The notes beneath the pieces are model-generated. The model made no database searches. It was not told the origin of the DNA and was given only the letters and a program-made list of their open reading frames with translations. From contig NC_063069.1 in NCBI RefSeq assembly GCF_022605165.1, positions 2,480,001 to 2,544,000 on the forward strand: a DNA stretch of 64,000 nt, in the 5' to 3' direction. A program made the position numbers and the translations under genes. Every line of letters begins with the position of its first letter. Within the stretch, counting starts at the first letter, position 1. Below, piece by piece: positions 23,565 through 34,002 of this stretch. This DNA is from Purpureocillium takamizusanense. Its lineage: Eukaryota > Ascomycota > Sordariomycetes > Hypocreales > Ophiocordycipitaceae.

Positions 23565-25841
23565 CGCGGTCCGTACGTCGTGGCCGTAGCCGTTGCCGCA
23601 GCCGTTGACAGGACAGTGGAGGCAATGCAGATGTGCCAGGGAGGGGGTCAGGCAGGGCGCAGGTCAGAAGTCGTGGCACCGAGGGGAGGACCTTTAAGGT
23701 GAAGTTTTGCAGTCAGAGGCTTTAAATATGCTGGCCTGGGAGGGATAGACGGGTCACGGTGACATGACATGGGAGGCGAGAGCGTAAGGTTAGTAGGTAG
23801 TCCCTGGGCAGGTGGACACGGCCGGCCGCCGATGGCCCGGATGCTCCGTCCCGGCCAGCGGGTGGGTGGTGCTCCAGCGGGCCTTGCAGCAGCAGCAGCT
23901 CCTAGCACACTGGAAATTTAGTTGTAGTAGGTACCGGGCTACGGACCTAGTGTGCCTTGCAACACGCAGAAAATCGCAGCGCTCGCGGCAGAGCACGCTG
24001 GGAAACCCAGCGATCTTCAAGACGTGGGGGATGGGCTCTACTTGGACATTTTTTTAGTGGGGCGGCGCGCCGCCGAAGAGCATAATCGGCCTGTCACATG
24101 CGTGGGATTCGTGGCCTGGCGAACCCCAACTTGAACCTTCCTAGCCTGTAGGCCAGTCCCAAGCGGATTCGATGGCAGGCCCGGCGCTAGCAGCGCATCT
24201 CGCCAACGGGAGCCCGCACCTACGCCAGGCCTGGTCGGGCCACTTCCCACCCACTGCACGGGCGCGGGCATTGGCCGCTGACTGCTAAAACTTGAAGGTA
24301 CTTTTAGCTTGGCCTCGCCATCTCCGCCCAACCGATCCCAGCGACCATGGAGCCCTGCAGGGCGCTGCGGAGACGAGGACGTGCGTGTGGTTCCATTCGA
24401 TCTACAATGTAACTTCATTCACCAGTAGAAGATGATACCGCTACTATTCGCATTCGCATCGCGTCGCGTCGCATCATGGGGGCCGTGAGTGGGTTTGGCA
24501 TCGCGGTCCGAAGACGCTGGGGAACGGGGGGAAGGGGTCGGTCACCAGGCCCACGGCCACGAATTCCTGATCCTGCCCACCACGGTGTTGAAATTGCTGC
24601 AACTATCACGGCGCCTTGCGCGGCGAGGTAACGATCCGCCGCCACTGACACCGGCCAGCACTTTCCTCATCGCCGCAGTGCGACCCCCTCGGCGGCGACC
24701 GTGAACGCCTCTGACGCCTGCTGCTGCGTCTGTGCCGGGCCGAACGGCGGAGCCACGACCCGATTGACGACGCCTTGTCCGTGCTCGCGTCACCGGTAGC
24801 CGAAGGTGTTGGGCGTGTGTGTAAGTGAGGGGAAAGCTCAAAGGGACCACACGCAGCGACAACGTCCCTTGCTTTCCCATTCGATCGACTCCAGTGGATC
24901 GCGCCGAGACTCGGCTAGAGACATGTTTGATCGAGTCGAGGCAAACCTTGGTGCGCCGTTATTAACAAAGCTGCAAGGAGGGAGGAGGATGGGATGGCAG
25001 GCTGGGGCCGCACGGGTGAGGCGAAAACACGTGTGCTCGTGTGGGTGCGCGTTGGGGTAACCTCGCCGCAGTTGCGCCGCCTCGCTGCAACATTGATGAT
25101 ACCGGACAGCCACGACTGTTCGTTCGACAAACGCTCAACCATCTGTGACCGTGTCGCGCACACCGGTGGCGGACAGGACATTTTATTCATGTACCAGCAG
25201 GATCTGGCGATCGAGTTGCACATGCAGTATCGGCCGGCCGAACGTTGGGCGCACATCAGCTCATGCTTCGCGGCAGTCAGTCCACACCTGGATTTCAGAA
25301 TTCCCAGTCCTCCGTCGGGCCGTACGAAGCATCCTCGTATTGTGAGGTGATGAGTCTTCCGCGGAGGCGTTCTGGAAAACCAGCGCTCTGGCGGACGTAG
25401 AGCTGGAAGTGGGAAGAGTTGCGTGTGACTGTGTTGGCTCGTCAGCCTTGTCGTCGTCGAGTGCCACAAAGCAATCTTAGCTCAGACACACGCACCGGGC
25501 CGCAATGAACTAGGCAAGCATTCGCCTTGTCCGGTCTTGAAATCTGTGCGGAGGCAAAGAGAATGGAAGAGCTTGTAGGCACGCTGTACACCTTGTCCTC
25601 CCTGCCCAACACCAAGCGACATTGCACGTGGCCAGATGAGGCCCTTCCTCGTGCGCCTCGCCATCACGCCCGCGGCATTTCGTCATCTCGGTACGCCCCC
25701 CGATTCATGCTCATGAATGATATTCTACCAAACCAAATAACGCCCACAGCGGACACATGATTTCCCTGATGCACCGTCGATGAAACGCCGCCATCTCGCG
25801 CCCACAGCTCCCAGAGTGTCACGCTTTCCTCGCCCGCCACC
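23565..25841. other. Intergenic, promoter of dpl1 and 3' region of GT34 gene
   Basis: No convincing coding frame. The 5' flank of the lyase gene and the 3' flank of the mannosyltransferase gene lie here. Overlapping frames on both strands near 24900-25470 are not domain-like. Motif TAGGTAC occurs near 23927. Confidence 0.55.
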
Positions 25842-26896
25842 TCAAGTCAATCCAAAAGCCGCTTTCCACTTAGGCCAGTACTTGGCCGACTCCGTCTCGC
25901 AGCTCTTCTCGCCCGACTCGGTGCATGCCGCGAACATGACCACGAAATCGCCCTCTTGATATGCGTCGCCCAGTAGGGGCCTCGAGTAGGAGCTGAACGT
26001 TCGCTGTGGCACCATTGCCAGCTTCGAGAGGATCGTAGGATGCCATTGCACAATGTGCTCCTGTATCATATCAGCAGTCTGGTCACTGTCTCCGCGCGCG
26101 CCTCTGCATGTTGACTCACCAGCGCATGTCTTTCCGCCTTTTGAAAATTGTAGCTTCGGTACAGCGGGTCAAACCACGTCTCGATGAAAAACTTGGCCCA
26201 CTCTCCGTTCCTCACAATCACGCTCTTGTGCACGAGGCCCTCCTTGTCTTGGCTCACGATGAAGTCGGCGTCTTGTCCGCGCAAGTGAGAGAACGTCTTG
26301 ATGATGCTGTCTGGAGGCACCACGGGAAAGTCCTTGATCATGAGGCTCTCGAGCCTCTTGGTCTCAAGAACCACGTCGTCGAGGCTCTTGGTCGGGTCCA
26401 TGATGTACGCATCCTGATCCAGGTACCAGATGAACTTGCAGTCGGGGTATGTCGACAGGGCATGACGCATGGCCAGGATCTTGGCCCATGACTGAGGCGC
26501 TCCGTGGGTATCGTAGTCATACGCCTTGACGACCATGACCTCGTAACCTGCCGTCTCGTCAGCAATTCCCTCTTACGACCGGCGGGCTCGCGAGTTCTCA
26601 CCATGACGCGCCGCGTACTGTTCGCGGTTCTCTTTTATCGTGCTTAGGTAGGCATTGTTCCAATTTGTCGGATCGATGACCGTCACCAGCACCACTGACG
26701 GGGTCCCCGAGGGCACCCTCTCGTGATACGGGCTGGGTTTGCTCCTCCCGAAGAGCAGGTAGAATATGCAGAGAAACACGAAGAGCCCCAGCCCGATCGT
26801 CTTTAACCGGCTTCTGCGCAGTAGCGGTAGCCGTGCCGATCTCGGGCGGAAAGGAGGCGGGTTGGAGCTCTTTCGGGGAGGGTACGCGAAATGCAT
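25842..26896 (-). CDS. GT34 alpha-1,6-mannosyltransferase (Mnn10/Mnn11 type)
   Basis: Predicted as complement(join(25842..26060, 26120..26547, 26602..26896)), 313 aa. Members are Golgi type II membrane enzymes that extend the backbone of N-linked mannan in the M-Pol II complex with GDP-mannose as donor. The start at 26896 (MHFAYPPRKSSNPPPF) gives a short basic cytosolic tail, a signal anchor TIGLGLFVFLCIFYLLFG (about residues 34-51), then a catalytic domain with SVVLVTVID, KAYDYDTHGAPQSWAKI and the metal-binding FIWYLDQDAYIMDP motif. The last exon carries the family's closing FAACTESGEKSCETE and KYWPKWK. The upstream frame is open but the chosen Met fits fungal relatives. Exon borders use GTGAG donors and keep frame. 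Whether it is the Mnn10 or Mnn11 paralogue cannot be told by eye. Confidence 0.9.
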
Positions 26897-27948
26897 ATTG
26901 ACGGCGCCTCTGTGCGGCAGGCAGGGGCTTCGTGGCGCGCACAATGAGGCGCGCTCCGTTCGTGAGTGGCACTCAGGTATCACGCGAGGCCTGGTTCGGC
27001 GGCCCGCGTCCGTTTCGGTTCGCTCCTCGACGGTTTCGCGCACTCAAGGGCGTGAGGCGCTCCACGGCGATCGCGAAGGGGGTCAGTCGCGTCCGCCGCG
27101 ATACAGATGTCGGAAGGGTACGAGTCGGGGCGACTCGTGCAGTCGTCGCAGCGCCTGGAGCGGGTCCGAAGAGGAAAACGAGTGGCTGGAGCTGCGTCGA
27201 CTGCCGTCCAAAGGGGGAGGGAGATGGATGGCGCCTAGTGATGCCGCATGGAAATTCGCAGGGAGACGCCGCGATGAGGTGAGGTGAGGGTCCCCTACGC
27301 CATCTTCCCTGTGACAGGGGTTGCCTGCCCAGCTGCGCGGAAAAAGAGGTGGCACTTTCGGCGCCGGGCCCACATAAAACCGACATCGAATATCTTTCCG
27401 CCTTCTGACCATCAACCTGGCTTGGCGCACATTGGACCAACACTGCTCAGAGGGAGTCTGACGCTTCAATTAATTCGACTACGAGGCAAGCAATGGGCAT
27501 GGAAATGGTCTATTTAATAAGGTATAAAAATCCAGGCCACGCTCCCGCACGGACCCATACTTTGTGGGCAGCTCTATAATTCTGCAATATGACTCTGAAC
27601 AACGACATCATGTTTGACAGCGCAACCATACGAATGTACCAATGGACATGTGAAGCAGCCTACTCACGCAGTGTACTTGAAATACCCAGTAGGCGCATAT
27701 TGACGGCATCGGAGCACCAAGACGGCACCCCGAGCCATTTGGCATGTCGTTGAATATCTCCACCCTTCGCCAACGAGCAACAGACCAAAACGGTCTATCC
27801 TCAAGGGCTGGGCGGAGCATCAATCTTTGCACACAGACTAGTTGACTTGACAGGGAAGTGAAGAGTCGAGGCAACTTAAGAGTGTGCAGGGCAGTCGCCA
27901 CAGTCACTAGAGGCAGTGAGGGTTCGTAAAGAAATCAAAAAGTGATCA
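26897..27948. other. Intergenic, head of GT34 gene
   Basis: Contains the promoter and leader of the mannosyltransferase gene and the 3' region of the RING-CH gene. The 27450-27900 part is AT-richer than the surroundings. No convincing gene. Confidence 0.55.
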
Positions 27949-28968
27949 TTATTGATCCTTGTTGCGCTCGTCGGGCGCTTCTTCCTCGGCGTCATCGTCG
28001 CCCGTGTCCTCGCCGACATCGAGCACCTTGTCGCTCATGTTCTGCAGCACCCGCGAGCTCAACGCCCTGACCGCCTTCCATATGGCCATGAGAAACGTGA
28101 ACGCGCCGATCAGGACGAACAAGAGGTTGAAGTTATCCATCCGAGCACGCCCGGTACCGCGCCGACGGCCGGACCCCAGCAAGCCGCTCGTCCGGAGGTT
28201 CAACCACTGCCAAGGTCCCATGGCGATGACGGACTTGATGAAGCCGACAAAGCCGAGGGAGAAGAAGCCTTTGGTGAAGTGCTCTGTCCACGTGGTCGGG
28301 GCCTCGTAGGGTGGCGGCTTCCGGGCTTCGAGATCCGAGACCACACTTGTGACCGTATCGCTGATGGTGCCGACCGGGTCGAACCAGAGATCGAGGATCG
28401 GGTCCGCGACGAACCCGAGGACAAAGATGCCGAGCATGAGAACGACGAACGTCAGCGCAACCTGCGCCAACTTGCTGCTCAGCATCGAGGCCCAGTGCAG
28501 GCGGGCCAGCCGGTAGTTGAATTTGCACGTTGGACATTGCCAATAATTTCGTGCTGCCATTGGGTTCGAGAGCCGCCACGAGTTGAGGCACCCCTCGTGG
28601 ACATACTTCTGCGAGCCCTTGCATTTGCACGGCGACAGCAGCCGGCCCAGCTCCGGGTCGTCGGACACGTAGGTCGGTCGCGACGACGCGGACGATATGC
28701 CGAGCGTCGACGTGATGTCTGTTGGGTACCTGGGCTGCTCAGTGTCTAGGCAGATGCGACAGGTCCGCGGGCCATAGCGACGGTTCTGCGCCCTCTCTCG
28801 GGGAGCAGCGCGGGGTTCCTCTCCCGGACGGGCATCCGGAGATGCGTCGCGGGGGCCTTCAGCACGAAACCGCCCCGTGGACTCGTTCCCGAGATTGCTG
28901 GCGGTGTATGGCGCGGACTCGCGTCCAGTCGCGGCGGCACCCCAGTTCCAGGTAGGCCTCGTGTCCAT
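27949..28968 (-). CDS. RING-CH (MARCH-type) membrane E3 ubiquitin ligase
   Basis: Single exon, 339 aa, start at 28968 (MDTRPTWNWG). After a ~65-residue polar N-terminus comes a RING variant zinc finger of C4HC3 pattern: CRICLD, then CKCKGSQKYVHEGCLNSW and WQCPTCKFNY. This arrangement, with a conserved Trp before the last CxxC, marks RING-CH ligases such as MARCH proteins and yeast Ssm4/Doa10. The inter-cysteine insertion (PRYPTDITSTLG... to LLSPCK) is long. Hydrophobic segments follow: VALTFVVLMLGIFVLGFVADPI, GFFSLGFVGFIKSVIAM and NLLFVLIGAFTFLMAIWKAV, so the protein should be membrane-anchored with the RING at the N-terminal side. The C-terminal tail is very acidic. It is much smaller than Doa10 and more like small fungal RING-CH proteins of unknown target. 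It is divergent from the proteasome alpha-2 gene, with 580 bp between starts. Confidence 0.9.
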   Translation of the reverse strand: MDTRPTWNWGAAATGRESAPYTASNLGNESTGRFRAEGPRDASPDARPGEEPRAAPRERAQNRRYGPRTCRICLDTEQPRYPTDITSTLGISSASSRPTYVSDDPELGRLLSPCKCKGSQKYVHEGCLNSWRLSNPMAARNYWQCPTCKFNYRLARLHWASMLSSKLAQVALTFVVLMLGIFVLGFVADPILDLWFDPVGTISDTVTSVVSDLEARKPPPYEAPTTWTEHFTKGFFSLGFVGFIKSVIAMGPWQWLNLRTSGLLGSGRRRGTGRARMDNFNLLFVLIGAFTFLMAIWKAVRALSSRVLQNMSDKVLDVGEDTGDDDAEEEAPDERNKDQ

Positions 28969-29548
28969 TTCGGACGGGGAATTGGGTTCGAACACAGAGC
29001 GCGTGCTGTGCGAGCTTGGTATCGCGTGCCGAGGAGCGGTTTGCAAATCAGATTGGAACAAGTGCAGCAAGGCGAGTGCCACAGGGCAAGGCACGGCTAG
29101 AGAAGCATCAGGGAGGGGGGCCTGCCTGTGACAACAGGTGATGCCTGCGAAATACGTTGAATTAGTGGTGGTGCGTTGCTAAGGGGCTTCACCTGCGGGC
29201 GCGAAGGAGAGGCCACCTCATCGTGCTGGGGTATGCAGCAGACGCAGTAAACCGAATGTGCTGGAGTTTCGTAGAAGAGTTTGGGCGGAAATCACTGCGC
29301 CGCGCGTGGCTCCCCTCGCTAGCTGCAGACCCGGAAGTCGGCTAAACCATGGCGCCGAAGAACTGCGGTGTCATGGCGACTGGAGCTTGACGCGCAGCTC
29401 CGCTGTGCCTGGAAGCAGTGACCAGTCGCTGGCAGAACAGAACAACCGAGCTCATCACGGCAGCCTCGCACACAGCATCGACCGCCAGTATCTCGCATCA
29501 CGAAGCCAAGACGACCCCCTCGCGTGCTCGCCGATAGCAGCTGCAGAA
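28969..29548. promoter_or_regulatory. Shared promoter region, RING-CH / proteasome alpha-2
   Basis: 580 bp separate the divergent starts. No element of known identity stands out. The positioning means both genes must initiate from this interval. Confidence 0.5.
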
Positions 29549-30640
29549 ATGGCGGACCGATACTCCTTTTCCCTCACCACGTTCTCGCCCAGGTAGGCTT
29601 CCAACGCCACATCTCAACGTCCCCCCTCGTCGGAGCTTTGCTAACGACAATTGCAGCGGAAAGCTGGTGCAGATTGGTACGAATCGCCCCCAAAGAGTTT
29701 CGGCTTGGCCTACGCAAAAGGCTGCCGCGACGTGACTTGATCCCATGGTTGCTGACTTTACGGCGCGCAGAGTATGCACTCAACGCGGTGAACCAGGGCA
29801 TCACGGCTCTGGGTATCAAGGGTTGGTGCACGAGAATACTCTCGATGTCGCATCGGCTGCTAACCCGCTGCAGCCACCAACGGAATCGTCCTCGCCACGG
29901 AAAAGAAGTCGTCCTCGCCTCTGGCCGACCAGAGCTCCGTCTCCAAGATCAGCAACATCACCCCCAACATCGGAACTGTCTACTCGGGCATGGGCCCCGA
30001 CTCGAGAGTATTGGTCGACCGTGCGCGCAAAGTCTCGCACACGGGCTACAAGCGCATCTACAACGAGTATCCCCCGACGCGGATATTGGTTCAGGACGTT
30101 GCCCGGGTCATGCAGGAGGCCACTCAGTCCGCTGGTGTGCGGCCGTACGGCGTGAGCATGCTCATCGCTGGCTGGGACGAGGGAATTGAGCCCGAAGAGG
30201 AGGACACCACCACCGAAGGGGAGAAAAAGCCGAGCAAGAAGACCGGCGGCATCCACAAGGGCGGCCCCATGCTCTACCAGGTCGACCCTACCGGCAGCTA
30301 CTTTCCCTGGAAAGCCACTGCTATCGGCAAGAGCGCCACCAAGGCCAAGACCTTCCTCGAGAAGAGATACTCGGAGGAGCTGGAGCTTGAGGATGCCATT
30401 CACATTGCGCTTCTCACCCTCAAGGACAACATTGAAGGTGAGATGAATGGCGACTCGATTGAGATCGGTAAGCCCCTTCCCTTCTTCCAATGCTCGTGAT
30501 CCAGCACTAACCGCGAAGCAGGCATCGTCGGCCCCCCCGCAGAGCATCTCTTGGGCATGGAGGGTGTCGAGGGGCTGAGCGGACCGCGCTTCCGGAAGCT
30601 GACCTCCCAGGAGATTGAGGATTACCTGACGAGTCTATAA
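29549..30640 (+). CDS. pre8: 20S proteasome subunit alpha-2
   Basis: Predicted as join(29549..29592, 29657..29676, 29771..29821, 29874..30467, 30522..30640), 275 aa. It starts [28 protein letters not shown], the proteasome alpha signature (YSFSxTTFSPxGxLxQxEYA) reconstructed across three very short 5' exons, including one of 20 nt. The body shows [41 protein letters not shown] and [18 protein letters not shown], all typical of the alpha-2 (Pre8/PSMA2) subunit, part of the outer ring of the 20S core. An extra acidic/lysine insert of about 25 residues ([18 protein letters not shown]) before [19 protein letters not shown] makes it longer than the yeast protein. The intron 3 donor is GTTGGT, weaker than the others. 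Convergent with the ATS1-like gene, with only 95 bp between stops. Confidence 0.95.
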
Positions 30641-30735
30641 TGGGCCTTTGAGGAGCAATTGGAGCGGTCTGTACAATAGAGGATCATGAGGCTCAATAGA
30701 GCGACTGTTTTGACCTTGCTTCTGCTGGCCCACGA

Positions 30736-31948
30736 TTACGGAGGTGGCCGACCTGTTAGGATGAACGAGGACCTTGGCCCAGCAGCAACGCCAGATACCT
30801 GGTGCTCCTCGGATATGCTGAGTCTCGTCCACGACTCAACGCGCTTTACCGTCGAACCCAAGCCAAGCTGGCCGTTGGAATTGCTCCCGACGACGTACAC
30901 GGATCCGTCAACGGTGAGGACCATGGCGTGCGAATCACCCAAAGCCACGTCGAGGACATCCTTGCCGCCGTCGACCTCGATGTAGTTTGGGATCCCGGTG
31001 AGCCCGGGGAGGGCCTGCTGGCGACGATGCGTCCCGCTCGTTGGCATCCCCCAGGCGTATATACCGCCGCTCTCTGTCAGTGCTGCGAGAGTGTATCCTC
31101 CAGCCGAGACCTTCTTGATTGGCTCCCCGAGGCTGGCAATGTCGGGTACTATGCCCGGCTCCGTGGAGGGTCTACATTGCGTGCTGGTGAGCCATTCGTG
31201 TTGCGCCCCTGGCATCCGAAAGCTGAGGGAGGGGCAAGAGGGGGAGCTCTCACGACTCGTCGGTGACTTCTCGCCCGAGGCAGTCCTGGAAACGGGCATC
31301 GCCAAGCGTCGCTACGGCGCCATCGCTGTAGAGGATTATGAATCCGGCGTCAAACGCTGCGACAGCCTCGACAGGACTTTTGCAGCGCCATGTCGCTTGT
31401 CTTTTCTGGGCGTTTAGGTCGCGTCTCGAGGCGTACTTGGCGAGGACTTTTGATTTCTGATCATGGCCGCCGATGATGGCATCAGACGCCGCAGGGGTGT
31501 CTTCGTCATAAACGATGAGCAGTTCCCCGTTGGCTGCCTCGGCACACGCGTGGGCGTCATCAAGGGCGTCGTCAAGCCCATCGTCACGGAAGCCGACACC
31601 GGCCCTGATCCACGCGCCATCTCGGTGCACTACAGGGCCGCCAGAAAGGCAGAGTTAGCTACGTCGGAGCTCCGCCCTGCCTCTGAACGCTCGTATATCG
31701 CGAAATGGCATGCGCTGCGGACAGGGTCGCCGTTTCATCAAAAGGGCGGCTCTAGAAGAAAGGGGGGGGGGGGGGTTCCGATGGCACTCACCTAGCGTGT
31801 AAGTCAGGCGGGCGACCGGACGGCGGATGCGGCGGCCGTCGAGGACTTTTGCAAAGGAGGACAGGTCATCGGACTCATGGCCGGAGTCCGCGTCGCGGCC
31901 GAGAGAGAGCTGATTCCACGGATTGAAGCCGGCTGCGAATAGCGCCAT
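30736..31948 (-). CDS. RCC1-like repeat protein, ATS1-type
   Basis: Predicted as complement(join(30736..31183, 31254..31629, 31792..31948)), 326 aa. The start at 31948 gives MALFAAGFNPWNQL, characteristic of small fungal RCC1-fold proteins; an ATG 105 bases upstream (32053) would add an acidic leader. Blade-like repeats are seen as FIILYSDGAVATLGDARFQ, KVSAGGYTLAALTESGGIYAWG and DVALGDSHAMVLTVDGSVYVVGSNSNGQLGLG. Length and start resemble yeast Ats1 (alpha-tubulin suppressor), linked in yeast to Kti11/diphthamide and wobble-uridine modification; I infer relation, not function. The second intron is ambiguous: a 70-nt form (used here) or a 31-nt form ending CTCAG at 31223 both keep frame and differ by 13 residues. 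The first intron carries a 14-base G run. A stop directly follows GRPPP. Confidence 0.75.
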
Positions 31949-34002
31949 GCCGGGTCGAGTCACCTCCTCCTCCTCCGCAGCCTCCTCCGCATCCTCCTCG
32001 ACCCCACGCAGTACTTTTGCAAGGCCACCACCGGTGCCGTCAGCCACTAACATATTCGTAGAAAAGTGACTGGCCGATTGGAGTCATCCGTTCGCCGCGC
32101 GCGGCTGGCGGTCTCGGGTACGGCGCACCGAATTGACACAGGATGACAGCTGTCGGTCGTGCAGTGAGGGTCGCCAGGCAATGGCAAAGGCTTCCTTCCA
32201 ATGGAATGGGATCGTTCGTCGACAGAGTTGCAGCAGCAAACCTCGGGTAGGTGGACAGTGCAGCCAGCCCGTCAGGGTAACCCGACCCCAGTGAGGCGGT
32301 AGCACCTGTCCACTGCCAGTCCACCACCGACCAGTGGATTGCGGCGCAGTGGCTCTGCCTCCGATGCTACAGGGGGTCCGGGGTCCTGGATCCTTACTAG
32401 GTAGGTAGTGGTGCGGTGCCTGATGAGGGAATGAAGCGCTGCACAGCTTCCATCCCAGGTTGCTCGTCGGTGGTCAGTAGGTTTCCAACTAATTCAAGAC
32501 GCACTGCAGTTAAAGAAAGGCTTGTAAATGCCCCACGACGGCGGAAACACCGCGGGGGCGGCCGTGGTCAAATTTAGGTACATGGAATTGCCGATGCCGT
32601 GTTGGCGATCTCGTTGTCGATACTGACCTGCCTTTCGCGGCAACGGGCTGGAAGGCTCTCCAGATGTTTGCTCCCGCCACCACTCACTGGCTCATAGGTT
32701 AGTACTAAGGTAGTACATACAGAGGGGTTCTGTACCAACACGATACGAAGTACTACCTTACCTTACCTACCTTCCATCCCGTCTGCGCAGGCCAGTGAGG
32801 GTCCATGTACCCAATCCGTGCAGCCCAGAGCCGCCAGCGACCTTGGGGGCGGGTGGTGCCTTATGAGGGCGCTGGACAGGCGGGACCTGCCCTGCCTGCC
32901 CATGGAAGTTGATGAGGTGGTTCACTTCCCACGCGGTAGCCAGGCAGCCACGCACCCAACCCGGACAAACCCCCATGTCTCGGGCATCGGCGCCAGACAG
33001 CCACAGACTCACGGCCGGCACTAGACCGTTCAACTTGACACAACGGCATTACCAATTGCGCCCAGAGCGGCGTGCCTCAATTATCGGTATGAGCCATCGT
33101 CGTCCAGCGCGTCACTTGCTGACATGCAGCCCTATCAAGGTTCGCCGCCGGACACCAGGACAAAAGCTGCCAGATCGTCAGCATCGCCCTGACAGCCTCC
33201 GAGAGCCCCAGCCTGGCTCCACTTGGCTCGAGGGTTCCAAGCTTTGTCTGACGCCCCTTCACGACAAAGGGCTCGAGTCGCCGGCAAAAAGGCCGACTGT
33301 CTGTGGGCGAGCACACCATCTGGGCCCCTAGTGAACAGCTCTTCGCGAGCCGTGTCTTGTTTCCAAGCAGCGGCAAGCCGCCCATCCTTGCCAGGCAAAC
33401 GCGGGCTTACCAAGCTGGGACGTGGTGCGTCGGCAGCCTGACAACCGTACCCGTTGCCCTGTCGCGTCCGTTGTCCTGGAGCCGGAGGTCCTTCAGAGAG
33501 CGGTTCTCGCCCAAGTCCAGCCAAGAAAGGTCTGCGCCAGGCGAAGTGTTGCGGACCTGCCCTGGCACATCTTTGAGCCCCGTGTAATACGCCCTGAGGA
33601 AGGCATAGGCCCGACACAAGGACTTGGTCCCGCCCTGTTGCCACTGAACGCGACTTGTGTATCGGAGCTTTCTCTCTCAGGAAAGACGCGCGCAAATCAT
33701 GGTGTTGACGGGACACTACTGACAAGCAATTGCAAGTGGAGCCGGCCGGCGTGCCCCTGTTGATGGCACCTCCAGGCAGGCGAAGTTTGTGACTGGCAGA
33801 CAAAGTCACATTGTTCAGATTTCCGCCAAATGTGCAGCTTGTGTGGTCATTGTCACAACGAAGTGCTGCCCCGTCGCAACATCTTGGAGGCCTAGGCTGC
33901 CACTGAGTCACGCACTGTTCGCCGACACACACATACACCCCATGCTCCATTGTTGCTATCTGTGTCACTCCCTGTAAGGTGGTGGCGTTCGGCATCCATG
34001 AG
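31949..34002. other. Upstream region shared by ATS1-like and Dicer genes
   Basis: 2 kb between divergent starts. It contains TAGGTA/TACCTA-type motifs near 32398-32410 and 32700-32770, including an inverted repeat, and AT-richer DNA at 32480-32600. The 33135-33960 part is open for more than 300 codons on the minus strand and has coding-like pieces in two frames; see findings. No recognised gene. Confidence 0.5.
32705..32762. repeat. Imperfect inverted repeat AAGGTAGTAC / GTACTACCTT
   Basis: A 10-base arm AAGGTAGTAC near 32709-32718 is matched by its exact reverse complement GTACTACCTT near 32750-32760, with a spacer of roughly 30 bases. It lies in the ATS1-like/Dicer intergenic region and belongs to the dispersed TACCTA motif class. 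Confidence 0.6.

Noticed and set aside
28980..29000. GGTTCGAACAC resembling a tRNA T-loop
   Set aside because: No cloverleaf arms; it lies in the leader of the RING-CH gene.
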